A stretch of 64,000 nucleotides of DNA from JABMQW01 sp964439935 (GCA_964439935.1 CAYTPW010000003.1:124001-188000), one strand, 5' to 3'. Shown: positions 26,686 to 36,602, counted from the stretch's first letter. The notes: a model not told the origin generated them from the letters alone. Made by a program: numbers and translations.

Positions 26686-28548
26686 ATGAAATCCAGAATT
26701 ATTCTATCTGGAATATTAGTTCTAGCTTGTTTTTCACCTATTCTTGCGCAGAGTGATATACCTCAGCGAAGTGACATCGAAATACAGTATCAGTGGAATT
26801 TGCAGGACATTTACCCAACTGTCGATGACTGGGAAAATGATTTTAAAATTGTTGAATCCGGATTATCAGAATTTTCGAAATTTAATGGCAAATTAAAGTC
26901 ATCCGGCTCTATGATCCTTAAATGTCTCGAACTGGATTCCAAATTATCGCTGAAGATCGATAATCTTTATGTTTATGCTGGATTATTGAAAGATGAGGAT
27001 ACGCGGATATCGGATAACCAGGCTCTGAATGATCGTGCGCGGGGATTGTATGTGAAATATGGTGAAGCAACTTCTTTCATTCTGCCTGAACTCCAGACCA
27101 TTCCTGAGAAAAAATTAAATAAATTTATTGTGAAAACACCGGGTCTTGAGGTTTATAGATTTTTCTTCGATAATCTGATTCGTCAGCGGGAACACACACT
27201 GTCATCCAAAGAGGAAGAATTACTGGCAATGGCCGGTGACCTGTTTCGTGGACCCAGGAAGATCCATGAGGCACTCACCACTACAGATATGGTGTTTCCG
27301 ATGGTAAAAGATGAGGATGGTTCTGAAATTCGGCTGACCCGGGGACGTTATTCCAAGTTATTGCAGTCCCGTGATCCGGAAATTCGCCGTGGTGCCTTTC
27401 TGGGACGGACCGAAGCATTCGATAAAGTCAAGAATACCAACGCTGCCGTCTTTGATACCTATCTGAAAAAGGATCTCTTCATCAGCCGCGCCCGCAAGTA
27501 CAATAGCACTCTGGAGATGTCTCTGGATGCGGATAATGTACCAGTCGGGGTTTTTAATAATTTACTAAATACAGCCTATGATAATGTTGGTGCTTTAAAT
27601 CGTTATATGGAATTACGCCGCAAAGTTATGGGATTGGATGAAATTCATCTTTACGATACGGCCGTTCCAATTGTCGAGGATGTCAGTCTGGATGTAGCTT
27701 ATAACGATGCGGTCGCGACACTGATTAAGGCCTTTGAACCAATGGGTGAAGAATATGTTGAAATGGTGAAAAAAGGTTTCGCTTCCCATTGGGTCGATGT
27801 ATATGAAACAGAGGCAAAACGGAGTGGGGCTTACTCCTGGGGTACCTACAGCTCGCATCCTTATATACTGATGAATTACAATGACACGCAAAGGGCTATG
27901 TTTACCCTGGCACATGAAATGGGTCATGCCATGCATAGTTATTATTCCAATGCGATCCAGCCCTATCCAACATCCGGTTACACCCTGTTTGTTGCTGAAG
28001 TGGCCTCTACCTTTAATGAAGCATTGCTGATGGATTATCTGTTGAAAAATACTGACGATCCCAAATTGAAACTGGCTTTACTGGATCGCTGGGTCAATAA
28101 TTTCCTGGGTACCGTATTCACCCAGATCATCTTTTCGGAGTTTGAGCGTAACGCTCATCAGATGGCAGGCGAAGGGAATCCCGTAACGGTGGAATCATTG
28201 AATCAGGCTTACTTCGATGTTGAAGATAAATGGTATGGCGATGTAGCCGTAATTGATGACGGATATAAACTGAACTGGGGTCGGATTCCCCATTTTTACC
28301 GCCGCTTTTATGTCTATAAATATGCCATCAGTTACTGTGCTTCTGCAGCCTTATCTAAAGCGGTTTTGGAAGGACGTGAAGGCGCCCTGGAGAATTACAT
28401 GAATTTTCTGAAATCAGGAGGCAACGATTATCCGATCGAACAGCTGAAAGCTGCTGGCGTGGATCTTTCATCGCCGCAGCCGATTGAAGATGCAATGACT
28501 CTTTTCAACGATCTGGTAGCTCAAATGGAAGAATTGCTCCTGGATTGA
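26686..28548 (+). CDS. pepF: Secreted oligoendopeptidase F (M3B)
   Basis: 620 residues with a signal peptide (cleavage after ILAQ, about residue 22). The catalytic motif is H410-E-M-G-H414 (LAHEMGHAMHSYYS), with the third ligand in the FVAEVASTFNEAL segment. The N-terminal PepF domain spans about 35-200 and the M3 catalytic domain about 210-600. PepF cleaves peptides of 7-17 residues. The classic enzyme is cytosolic, so the signal peptide points to a periplasmic version, in line with the other peptidases here. A terminator follows at 28573. Confidence 0.93.
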   Translation: MKSRIILSGILVLACFSPILAQSDIPQRSDIEIQYQWNLQDIYPTVDDWENDFKIVESGLSEFSKFNGKLKSSGSMILKCLELDSKLSLKIDNLYVYAGLLKDEDTRISDNQALNDRARGLYVKYGEATSFILPELQTIPEKKLNKFIVKTPGLEVYRFFFDNLIRQREHTLSSKEEELLAMAGDLFRGPRKIHEALTTTDMVFPMVKDEDGSEIRLTRGRYSKLLQSRDPEIRRGAFLGRTEAFDKVKNTNAAVFDTYLKKDLFISRARKYNSTLEMSLDADNVPVGVFNNLLNTAYDNVGALNRYMELRRKVMGLDEIHLYDTAVPIVEDVSLDVAYNDAVATLIKAFEPMGEEYVEMVKKGFASHWVDVYETEAKRSGAYSWGTYSSHPYILMNYNDTQRAMFTLAHEMGHAMHSYYSNAIQPYPTSGYTLFVAEVASTFNEALLMDYLLKNTDDPKLKLALLDRWVNNFLGTVFTQIIFSEFERNAHQMAGEGNPVTVESLNQAYFDVEDKWYGDVAVIDDGYKLNWGRIPHFYRRFYVYKYAISYCASAALSKAVLEGREGALENYMNFLKSGGNDYPIEQLKAAGVDLSSPQPIEDAMTLFNDLVAQMEELLLD

Positions 28549-28572
28549 AAATTGTGATTATCTGAGTACTAC

Positions 28573-28602
28573 AATGACCCTGCAAATTGCAGGATCATTT
28601 TT
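28573..28602 (+). terminator. Rho-independent terminator after the pepF-like gene
   Basis: AATGACCCTGC (28573-28583) pairs with GCAGGATCATT (28589-28599) with one C/A mismatch. The loop is 5 nt and the 3' arm runs into TTTTT. It begins 24 bp past the stop codon. Confidence 0.75.
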
Positions 28603-28703
28603 CAGTATTTATTCCAACTCATTTTGAATTCATCTGACTATGCTTTTACTACTAAATTTGTCCAGATCATTAGTTGAATAAACCATAAATAAGTGAGTTG
28701 ATC

Positions 28704-30737
28704 ATGTCCCGACCTGTTAAAATAATGATATTTTCATGTCTTTTAATCCTGATTCAATGCCAGTCACGATTATCTAAAGAACTAAGCATAACTGATGACA
28801 TCAGAAAAAATACCGTAGCTGTGTTGGTAGAGAAATATGGCGAGGATAATCTTGAACGGATTGAGACTGGTGTCGGTCAGGTAGCTGGGCAATGGTTAGC
28901 AAGCGACGGCAGCTCAGATCAATTTCAGGAATTCTGTGTTACCAATTTTACTGTTGATCAGAATGTATTGGAAACTTCCTTTGCGCAGTTAGAGGAATCG
29001 CTGGAAAATATCAGCGGTCACTTGACCGAAATGGGACGGGAATTGCGCTGGGACCTGGATGTGAATACCCGGCCGTTGCTGCCGATCGATTATTTGTTGG
29101 GAAGCCTGAGTCTGGGCAGTCACCTGAATGATGATTTTTACACAACTAAGATAGCTTTCTGGGTGCTGCTGAATTACCCGGTAAAGGTGCTGAATGAATG
29201 CCTGACAGAGGGACAGGATTGGTCCCGTCAGAAATGGGCCGAAGTACGATTGGCCCAGCGTTTTGCGGTACGTGTCCCGGGGGAAATGAGTCAGGCTGTT
29301 CACGATGCCTATATCACGGGAGATAATTATATCAGTGGTTATAATATTTATCTGGGAAATTTGCTGACTGAGGATGGTCGCAGGTTATTCCCGAAGGATT
29401 TGCGATTGATTTCTCACTGGGGCATCCGCGATGAGCTTAAAGCGCAATACGCACAGGAAGGCGGACTGGATCGGCAGCGGATGATTTACGATGTGATGGA
29501 GCGTATCATCACCCAGAAGATACCTGAAGTCGTTATCGATAATCCTGATGTCGATTGGATTGTAGCCACTAATGAGGTTCGGGGTGCGAGTACCGATAAT
29601 ACCCCAGAACCAGATACCCGTTACCAGCACTTAGGCAATTTTTATCGGGCTGTAAAACTGGCCGATCCCTATTATTCCGACTATCCAACTTTCGTGGAGC
29701 GTAGTTTTAATCAAGTACGGGAAATACCGGAAGAATCGGTGCGATCGCTGTTCACGGAATTACTGTCTTCGGATGAATTTGGACGGATCGGTGAATTAAT
29801 TAAGCAGCGGCTGGGGCGCGATCTGGAACCATTTGATATTTGGTACAAAGGTTTTCGCAGCCAGACGACTCCCGACGAAACCAAGCTGGATAAAATTACA
29901 GTAGCCAAATATCCCACAGCGGAAGTCTTCCGGTCCGATCTGCCAAATATCCTGATAAGTCTTGGATTCGATTATTCCACCGCTCAATTTCTCCACTCCA
30001 AAATTGAAGTCGACGCAGCCCGGGGGGTTGGCCATGCTATGGGTGCTGACCGCCGATCCGATAATGCCCACCTGCGAACCAGAGTTACCGAAAGCGGCAT
30101 GGATTATAAAGGTTACAATATAGCAATCCATGAACTTGGACATAATGTTGAACAGGTTTTCAGCCTTAACCGGATTGATCATACTCTTTTACAAGGTGTC
30201 CCTAACACCGCTTTCACCGAAGCTTTTGCATTTGTTTTCCAGAGCCGCGACCTGGATTTGTTGGATTATGAAACACCGGTAAGCGACACTCCCGACTTTT
30301 ACGCCCTTCACCGCTTATGGTCGGTCTGTGAAATTGGGGCAGTTGCTTTAGTTGATATGGATGTCTGGCACTGGATGTACAATCATCCGGATTTTACTCC
30401 AGCCGAACTAAAAGTGGCGGTAATCGAAATCGCCCAGTCCATCTGGAACGAATTTTTCTACCCGGTTCTGGGTCATCAGGATGCTCCGATCCTGGCCATC
30501 TATTCCCATATGATCGACAATGGATTATATCTCCCTAATTATCCGCTGGGACATATAATCGAATACCAGATCGAAGAATACATACACGGGAAAAATCTGG
30601 GCCAGGAAATGGAACGGATGTGTATAATTGGAAACCTAACGCCGGAGCTATGGATGCAGCAGGCGGTGGGGAGCTCGATTTCGGTTCAGCCGATCCTGGA
30701 TGCTGCGCGTGAGGTTCTAGATAATATTACAATGTAA
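28704..30737 (+). CDS. Lipoprotein with HExxH zinc-peptidase signature, M3-like but divergent
   Basis: 677 residues with a lipoprotein-like signal (LILIQC, Cys about 19). The zinc motif H476-E-L-G-H480 is followed about 27 residues later by TEAFAF, whose Glu could be the third ligand: a gluzincin arrangement resembling family M3. The rest lacks the recognisable M3 helices seen in the two other M3 proteins here, so I treat it as a distant relative or an uncharacterised metallopeptidase. An all-helical N-terminal region (about 25-330) may form the upper lobe. Start at ATG 28704, with AAGTGAG upstream. It is convergent with the YdjC gene. Confidence 0.72.
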   Translation: MSRPVKIMIFSCLLILIQCQSRLSKELSITDDIRKNTVAVLVEKYGEDNLERIETGVGQVAGQWLASDGSSDQFQEFCVTNFTVDQNVLETSFAQLEESLENISGHLTEMGRELRWDLDVNTRPLLPIDYLLGSLSLGSHLNDDFYTTKIAFWVLLNYPVKVLNECLTEGQDWSRQKWAEVRLAQRFAVRVPGEMSQAVHDAYITGDNYISGYNIYLGNLLTEDGRRLFPKDLRLISHWGIRDELKAQYAQEGGLDRQRMIYDVMERIITQKIPEVVIDNPDVDWIVATNEVRGASTDNTPEPDTRYQHLGNFYRAVKLADPYYSDYPTFVERSFNQVREIPEESVRSLFTELLSSDEFGRIGELIKQRLGRDLEPFDIWYKGFRSQTTPDETKLDKITVAKYPTAEVFRSDLPNILISLGFDYSTAQFLHSKIEVDAARGVGHAMGADRRSDNAHLRTRVTESGMDYKGYNIAIHELGHNVEQVFSLNRIDHTLLQGVPNTAFTEAFAFVFQSRDLDLLDYETPVSDTPDFYALHRLWSVCEIGAVALVDMDVWHWMYNHPDFTPAELKVAVIEIAQSIWNEFFYPVLGHQDAPILAIYSHMIDNGLYLPNYPLGHIIEYQIEEYIHGKNLGQEMERMCIIGNLTPELWMQQAVGSSISVQPILDAAREVLDNITM

Positions 30738-30772
30738 TCATTAAAACTAATAATAGAACTCCTGGGACCTGT

Positions 30773-31663
30773 TTATTTATGCCTTGAGTCGACTGGACTG
30801 GTCATTTGTGAAAGTCCGACACGCTCGATCAGAGTATTATAGTCCAGCAGTTTAATCTGGTGTTTGGCTATTGTATCAAGAAACTCCTTTGATGTCAGTG
30901 CATCCAGCTCAGCCTGCCGGTGTTTGCTCATTTGCTTTAGTCCGAAAGTATTGAGATCAATTAAAGCCTGCATTTCAGGTGAATCTATTCCAATGTGACA
31001 TATCAATAAGTTAATTTGATCCGAACTGATGTTAGTGATCAGCTCCACTAAATGTGATTGCTTCTCCTCAACCGGATATTTGTACATGCTTTCCAGATCG
31101 ACCTCGCCAAAATAACGGGAAATTCCGAGATTGAATTCCTGTGCCAATTGCTCAACAATCTTGCGATGTTCCGGTTTGTCAACAGCTGTACTCATGTGAT
31201 AATCCACATATTTGATATCTAAGCCAGTAGAGATTGCTCGCTCAATCTGCGCCCGCAGTTCTTTTTCGATATCTTCAATAGTTGGATTATTGGCATGGAA
31301 TGTTGCCCGGGAAGGGAAAAAATATCCATAGTTGTCCACCAGACTGGGTACGGCTTCCTTTCCCAGCACCGGTCCCCAGCGATAGTTTTTCCATTCGGCA
31401 TTCAGGGTCAGGTGAATACCGGTCACAACCTGGGGATTATCTTTCAGTATATCAACCGCTTCCTGATACCAGGGACAAGTAAACATTACCGAAGCTGAAA
31501 ATGGCAAATCGGTTTTAATTAATTCTTTCAGGGCCGTGTTTACCGCATGAGACATTCCAATATCATCACAGCGGATCAATAATTCGGGCTTACTTTCCTG
31601 GCCAACCGCGATACTTGACAATGTTAAAACAAATATCAGGGCTTGAATTGGCGATTTTTTCAT
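30773..31663 (-). CDS. Secreted YdjC/ChbG-type carbohydrate deacetylase
   Basis: 296 residues with a signal peptide (ending near SIAVGQ, residue 22). The polysaccharide-deacetylase-like YdjC fold is shown by CDDIGMSH near 33-40 (metal-binding Asp and His), GIHLTLN near 83-89 and VDYHMS near 153-158, the usual metal-ligand positions. ChbG-type enzymes deacetylate chito-oligosaccharides; others act on unrelated sugar acetamides. Export suggests a periplasmic oligosaccharide substrate. It lies downstream of the rhodanese, membrane protein and DUF1684 genes on the same strand, with a 106-bp gap. Confidence 0.85.
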   Translation of the reverse strand: MKKSPIQALIFVLTLSSIAVGQESKPELLIRCDDIGMSHAVNTALKELIKTDLPFSASVMFTCPWYQEAVDILKDNPQVVTGIHLTLNAEWKNYRWGPVLGKEAVPSLVDNYGYFFPSRATFHANNPTIEDIEKELRAQIERAISTGLDIKYVDYHMSTAVDKPEHRKIVEQLAQEFNLGISRYFGEVDLESMYKYPVEEKQSHLVELITNISSDQINLLICHIGIDSPEMQALIDLNTFGLKQMSKHRQAELDALTSKEFLDTIAKHQIKLLDYNTLIERVGLSQMTSPVDSRHK

Positions 31664-31769
31664 TTATATCAGCTCCAAAATTCTGTATTTCGAAATGTTA
31701 TTTTCGATTAGTAATTAAACCTACCCGGTATTTGAGGGAAAAGTGGAGATTATCTGATAGTCATGATGG

Positions 31770-32147
31770 TCAATATTTACCCGCTGCTTTGAGTTTATTG
31801 TATCCACCGGCATTTGTGACATTTGAATAGCCCATCTTCAGCAATGATTTCTTAGCAATCTCAGCCCGTCCCCCAACTTTGCAATATAGAATTATTTCCT
31901 GGTTCAGGCAGCAGGTTAAATCACCGATTTGTTCACCAATTGTTTTGTAGGGTATATGAACAGCATCTCGCAGGTGACCGGATTCAAATTCCTCAGCGGT
32001 TCGAACATCAACTAATAAGTATCCCTGATTCGGGTGTTCATGCGGTGGAGGTAGAGATGGACCGATTGAACAGGAGTTCAAAATTATAAGGATGGTCAGC
32101 AGAATGAGAATAGTTGCTGGTGGGAATTTATATTTGGAATTCTTCAT
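31770..32147 (-). CDS. Rhodanese-domain lipoprotein
   Basis: 125 residues. A lipoprotein signal ends at LNSC (Cys about 26). The single rhodanese domain (about 40-122) has LVDVRTAEEFESGHL and the active-site loop C-K-V-G-G-R, whose Cys would carry the persulfide. It is a periplasmic sulfurtransferase or persulfide-binding protein; the partner is unknown. The 12-bp gap to the upstream membrane-protein gene suggests cotranscription. Confidence 0.88.
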   Translation of the reverse strand: MKNSKYKFPPATILILLTILIILNSCSIGPSLPPPHEHPNQGYLLVDVRTAEEFESGHLRDAVHIPYKTIGEQIGDLTCCLNQEIILYCKVGGRAEIAKKSLLKMGYSNVTNAGGYNKLKAAGKY

Positions 32148-32159
32148 CGTATTATTCAG

Positions 32160-32864
32160 TTAATCTTTCCTTTTGTTAGTAGTTTGGATCATAACATCCC
32201 GTCGGTTTTTAAGGTGTAGCCAGATATATAAAAGACTGGCAATGCCAATAATCAGCTCCAGAAATTCCGAAGATTTCATCATAACCCAATCGAAATGCCT
32301 GCCGATGCGGTGGAAATCATTATAATAATCGATGCTGGCATGCCCGGCGATAACGACAAACCAGAGCCATAAGGCTGGCTGTACGGCAATTGGTTTGAGT
32401 TTGGGAACCAGGTAGAGCGCGAGGCCGATCAACCCGCCAAAACCAAAAATTACTCTTAGGATTTCTGTGTGCCCCTGTAAGGCACCGATGTTGTGGAATG
32501 TCGTTTCATCCTGACGATTTATATCGCGCCAGGCTTCAGGTGTATCGAAACCAAAAAACCACTGTCCCCAGGCAATTTCTTCCATAGCAGTGAACAGGAT
32601 TGCAATTGTAAATAATGTAAAAAAAACACTGATCCACCAGGCTTCTCCTACCTGACGGGTCAGCCAAACAAGTCGCAACCCTGCTATCCCAGCTGCAAAT
32701 AATCCAACAAAAGTCAATAGTTCAACCGGATGATTCTCCTTTAATAACCAGAGGGCCGTGTTACGAGCAGCTGGAATTGTTAATCCGAGTACACAGATCA
32801 ACAGCAAACCGGCTGGAGCAAATATCAATGTGGTAGATTTAGTGGTCACCGTAGTTTTTTTCAC
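32160..32864 (-). CDS. Polytopic membrane protein of unknown function
   Basis: 234 residues with about six hydrophobic segments. A conserved-looking EEIAWGQWFFGFDTP motif follows the third segment (near residues 95-109), and FHNIGALQGH and HASIDYYNDF motifs follow later. I recognise this as a recurring but uncharacterised membrane family; acidic, His and Trp residues near the membrane surface could form an active site, which is speculation. The start overlaps the end of the DUF1684 gene by 26 bp, implying coupled expression. Confidence 0.75.
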   Translation of the reverse strand: MKKTTVTTKSTTLIFAPAGLLLICVLGLTIPAARNTALWLLKENHPVELLTFVGLFAAGIAGLRLVWLTRQVGEAWWISVFFTLFTIAILFTAMEEIAWGQWFFGFDTPEAWRDINRQDETTFHNIGALQGHTEILRVIFGFGGLIGLALYLVPKLKPIAVQPALWLWFVVIAGHASIDYYNDFHRIGRHFDWVMMKSSEFLELIIGIASLLYIWLHLKNRRDVMIQTTNKRKD

Positions 32865-33747
32865 CGGCGGTAATTTTGACTGCTAATCTGTTCTGAGACG
32901 GTGGCAGAGGGCAGGTGGCAAATTCCGAGAAAGCGCAGGGCGGATTATAGGCCTTGTTAAAATCGATGAATGTTTGTCCGTTTGAGCCTGGGGCATCAAC
33001 TACCAGAAAGCGCCCGGCTCCATAGGTTTCGATACCACTGGTTTCATCGGCAAAAATGATAAAATACTGATCATCACCCGGATCGGCAATTGGATCAAGC
33101 CGATAGGTTTGATCATCAATCTGAAAGACCAGCGCTCCCGGGCTGGGTGAGTCGTTCACCATTCCCAGTACATTGGGAATCGGAATCTGCTTCGGTGGGT
33201 CATAAGCTTCGAGTTGTGCCGGAATCCGCCAATCGGCTGAAACAGGAAACCGGTCAATTCCCTGAAATGCCAGCAGCTTTGGGTCCTGCGCATCCTTCAA
33301 TCGGACACCATATTTTTCGCCCCGTTTAATTATGTACCATTTCAGGTTGCCCCATTCCAGAACTGTTGGCTGGCCATCTGCATCACTCATTAATCGTACC
33401 CGACCGGTGATTTTCAACTGGTCGGAAATCACAGTCAGACTATCGGCAGTTTGAACCCAGACTGAATCACCTGACCTGTAAAAAAATCCCATGTATTCAG
33501 GAGCTGTACTTATCGGAAGAATAATATCATTTTCCAGACCGGAACCAAATGTATTTTCACTTTCATCGAGCCAGAATAAGCCTGCCAGACTCAACCAGCT
33601 ATCCGGTTGTTTCAGACGTTCGATTCTGCTAGTATGCCACTCCCTGATTTCATTTTCATACTTATTAGTCGGTTGCGGTGGAGCAGATGCACAGGCCACT
33701 AAAATCAGCAGCCCACCTATAATTGCAGTGTTTATGGAATGAAGCAC
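32839..33747 (-). CDS. DUF1684 lipoprotein
   Basis: 302 residues from a GTG start that has GGAG seven bases upstream; no suitable ATG exists. A lipoprotein signal ends at LVAC (Cys about 19). The DUF1684 domain covers the rest: an N-terminal WHTSRIERLKQPDSWLSLAGL-type segment, a central beta-rich part, and the conserved C-terminal YNPPCAFSEFATCPLPP stretch with two cysteines, then NRL-V-ITAGE. The function of DUF1684 is unknown. It heads a minus-strand operon with the membrane protein, the rhodanese and possibly the YdjC gene. Confidence 0.87.
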   Translation of the reverse strand: MLHSINTAIIGGLLILVACASAPPQPTNKYENEIREWHTSRIERLKQPDSWLSLAGLFWLDESENTFGSGLENDIILPISTAPEYMGFFYRSGDSVWVQTADSLTVISDQLKITGRVRLMSDADGQPTVLEWGNLKWYIIKRGEKYGVRLKDAQDPKLLAFQGIDRFPVSADWRIPAQLEAYDPPKQIPIPNVLGMVNDSPSPGALVFQIDDQTYRLDPIADPGDDQYFIIFADETSGIETYGAGRFLVVDAPGSNGQTFIDFNKAYNPPCAFSEFATCPLPPSQNRLAVKITAGEKNYGDH

Positions 33748-33850
33748 AGATTATCTCCGTATTTAAGTCAGGAGTCTACGATAGCCTTAAAGAATTGTCA
33801 AACAATACTCTATTACAGAAGGGAATTATAGACACAATAATAATCAGTAA

Positions 33851-33890
33851 ATCCATCAACCCTCAACTATCAACCATTATCCATCATCCT
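33851..33890 (-). repeat. Short-period ATGGTTGAT-like intergenic repeat (inverted copy)
   Basis: On the minus strand this reads GGATGATGGATAATGGTTGA followed by further TTGA/GATGG units, resembling the repeat at 4217-4254 in the opposite orientation. It is non-coding and lies just upstream of lepA. Confidence 0.45.
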
Positions 33891-33931
33891 GCCGATTGTG
33901 CCCCATTCCCGCCCAACCGTAACTTCTGACC

Positions 33932-35734
33932 ATGTCCACCGAGCATCTGCGCAATTTTTGCATAATCGCCCATATTGACCATGGTAAGTCTACCCTGGCT
34001 GACCGCCTGCTAGAAGAGACGCACACACTGTCGCAAAAAGAAATGAAATCGCAGGTACTGGACAGCATGGATCTGGAACGAGAGCGTGGAATTACTATCA
34101 AGAGTCATCCGATCCAGATGCATTATAACCATGCGGACGGCCAGGAATATATCCTGAACCTGATCGATACACCGGGACATGTGGATTTCAGCTATGAGGT
34201 TTCCCGGTCCCTGGCGGCCTGTGAAGGCGCTTTACTGCTGGTAGACGCCGCCCAGGGAGTCGAAGCTCAGACGGTCAGTAATACTTATCTAGCGATTGAT
34301 AATGATCTGGTACTGATCCCGGTGATCAATAAAATAGATCTGCCGGCCGCCAGAATCGATGAAGTGACCGATCAGATTGTTGAATTGGTCGGATGTAAAC
34401 CGGAAGAAATCCTGCAAGTCAGCGCTAAAACGGGTTTGGGCATTGATTCTGTTTTTAATTCCATAATTGAGAAGATTCCGGCGCCGCTGGATAAGTCCAG
34501 TGAAAAGCCGCGAGCGCTGATTTTTGATTCGACCTACGATAATTACCGCGGAGCAATTCCGTATGTACGGGTGGTGGATGGCATTTTAAAACCAGGCATG
34601 ACTGCCAAGTTTTTCAGTCATGATATCACTTATGAAATCACGGAAGTCGGTCATTTTGTATTAAAACAGGTACCGGCCAAGGAGCTACGTTCCGGTGATG
34701 TTGGCTATGTTATCGCCAATGTGCGTGATGTCGGACATATAATGGCCGGTGATACTTTGACAGTGAAAAATAACGCAGCCGAGGAACCGCTGCCCGGTTA
34801 CGAGCGGATCAAACCGATGGTGTTTTCGGGATTGTATCCTTCCGATGCTGATGATTACGACCAGCTTCGCCAGGCGTTGGATAAACTTAAACTGAATGAT
34901 GCATCCCTGATTTATGAGCCGGAGACCAGTGAAGCCCTGGGTTTCGGATTCCGGGCGGGCTTTCTGGGTCTGCTGCATATGGAAATAGTCCAGGAACGTC
35001 TCGAGCGCGAATTCGATCTGGAATTGGTAACCACCAGTCCCAATGTGCGCTATCAGTTAGTTTTGAAAGATGGATCGATCAGTGAGGTTGATACGCCGGC
35101 TAAGATGCCCCCGGCCGGAAAATTCGAGCAGATTCGTGAACCGTTCGTCGATGCAGAGATCATTACGCCCAAAGAATATATTGGCACTATAATGAAACTG
35201 TGCCAGAGTCACCGTGGTACCTACAGAACCACCCATTATTTATCCGCCGATAAAGCTCAGGTTCATTACGATCTCCCGCTGGGTGAGATCATTTTTGATT
35301 TTTATGATAAACTAAAATCGTCGACTCGTGGTTACGCATCATTCGATTACAATGTTACCGGTTACCACGCGGGCGATTTGAAAAAACTTGAAATCTTAAT
35401 CAATAATGAACCGGTTGATGCGCTTTCGACAATCTGCCATTCTGATGATGCTTACCACCGGGGAGTCGCCTTGATCTCGAAATTGAAAGAATTGATCCCA
35501 CGCCAGATGTTTGATGTACCGATTCAGGCTGCCCTGGGTTCTCGTATTATTTCACGTGCGAATGTTCGAGCTCTTAAGAAAAATGTAACGGCCAAATGTT
35601 ACGGTGGTGATATTACCCGCAAGCGGAAGTTATGGGCTCGACAGAAAGAGGGCAAGAAGCGGATGAAACAGATCGGAAAGGTTGAAATTCCACAGGAGGC
35701 ATTGCTAGCTGTACTGCAGCTTGACCGGGAATAG
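33932..35734 (+). CDS. lepA: Elongation factor 4 (LepA)
   Basis: 600 residues, full length. The G1 motif is AHIDHGKST (13-21), followed by DTPGH and NKIDLP in the GTPase domain. Domains II, III and V are complete, and the C-terminal domain is the LepA-specific one, including CYGGDITRKRKLW and the basic KKRMK stretch. EF4 is a membrane- or ribosome-associated GTPase that back-translocates or remodels stalled ribosomes. Its ATG has no strong ribosome-binding site. It is probably the first gene of its transcription unit. Confidence 0.98.
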   Translation: MSTEHLRNFCIIAHIDHGKSTLADRLLEETHTLSQKEMKSQVLDSMDLERERGITIKSHPIQMHYNHADGQEYILNLIDTPGHVDFSYEVSRSLAACEGALLLVDAAQGVEAQTVSNTYLAIDNDLVLIPVINKIDLPAARIDEVTDQIVELVGCKPEEILQVSAKTGLGIDSVFNSIIEKIPAPLDKSSEKPRALIFDSTYDNYRGAIPYVRVVDGILKPGMTAKFFSHDITYEITEVGHFVLKQVPAKELRSGDVGYVIANVRDVGHIMAGDTLTVKNNAAEEPLPGYERIKPMVFSGLYPSDADDYDQLRQALDKLKLNDASLIYEPETSEALGFGFRAGFLGLLHMEIVQERLEREFDLELVTTSPNVRYQLVLKDGSISEVDTPAKMPPAGKFEQIREPFVDAEIITPKEYIGTIMKLCQSHRGTYRTTHYLSADKAQVHYDLPLGEIIFDFYDKLKSSTRGYASFDYNVTGYHAGDLKKLEILINNEPVDALSTICHSDDAYHRGVALISKLKELIPRQMFDVPIQAALGSRIISRANVRALKKNVTAKCYGGDITRKRKLWARQKEGKKRMKQIGKVEIPQEALLAVLQLDRE

Positions 35735-35811
35735 TGGCATTCTGCTTTATACACTGTGGTAATATAATCGGTATAATTAAATAAATACTTTTTTAATAGC
35801 TCACCATAAAC

Positions 35812-36537
35812 ATGTCAAACGAACGTAATTACTGGAATCAATCTCGTTCGCCACTTTACAGTTTTATATTTACGTTACCTTTATTCTTAATTTATGAATT
35901 GGGTATTTTGCTGGTCTCTTCAGAAGATGTCCCCAATCTGCGTAATGGTGCCGATGTTTTAATGCGACAGGTTTTGGGAACATTCGGTATTCTGGGTGTG
36001 TATGGCTTTGGAATCATTTTCATGCTGGGATTCATTGTTGTGTTTCTATTGCAGAAGCAGAACTGGGCGATCACCAATATTCGCAGTAAATATTTATTAA
36101 TCATGTTTGGTGAAAGTTTGATCTGGGGGGCCGGCCTGTTTCTGATCCTGAGAAATTCCCAGGCATTGTTAATGTTCAGCAATGGAAAAACGCTGATTCA
36201 GCAATTGATACTTGCCGTTGGTGCCGGTATCTATGAAGAATTTGTATTCAGGGCATTATTGATTACCGGCTTGGCTGCAATATTCAACTTGGTTTTCCAG
36301 TGGTCGCGACCAGTCCGCACTACCAGCGCAATGTTTGCGGCTGCTGTCATATTCTCACTGTTTCATTTCATGGGCAGTTTTGGTGATAACTATGAATTCC
36401 GCCTGTTGTTGATTCGGATTGTGGCTGGAACGGTGTTGGGTATTATCTACATTCTCAGGGGATTTGGTGTAGCTGCGTACAGCCATGCAATTTATGATCT
36501 AATTGTATTGACCCTGATTACCACAGCACCGGATTAA
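35812..36537 (+). CDS. CPBP family intramembrane metalloprotease
   Basis: 241 residues with about six membrane helices. The CPBP (CAAX/Abi) motifs are E142-E143-x-x-x-R147 (YEEFVFRALL), FSLFH185 and a final conserved SHAIYDL near residues 224-230. Relatives include Rce1 and bacteriocin-immunity-type Abi proteins; here it is a stand-alone gene between lepA and a zinc-ribbon protein, with no bacteriocin genes nearby. The substrate is unknown. Confidence 0.88.
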   Translation: MSNERNYWNQSRSPLYSFIFTLPLFLIYELGILLVSSEDVPNLRNGADVLMRQVLGTFGILGVYGFGIIFMLGFIVVFLLQKQNWAITNIRSKYLLIMFGESLIWGAGLFLILRNSQALLMFSNGKTLIQQLILAVGAGIYEEFVFRALLITGLAAIFNLVFQWSRPVRTTSAMFAAAVIFSLFHFMGSFGDNYEFRLLLIRIVAGTVLGIIYILRGFGVAAYSHAIYDLIVLTLITTAPD

Positions 36538-36602
36538 CCGGTTTGAATGCTATGGACGGGAACCAAATTCTAGTTAATTTCATTGATTAATCAAGGATGG
36601 TT

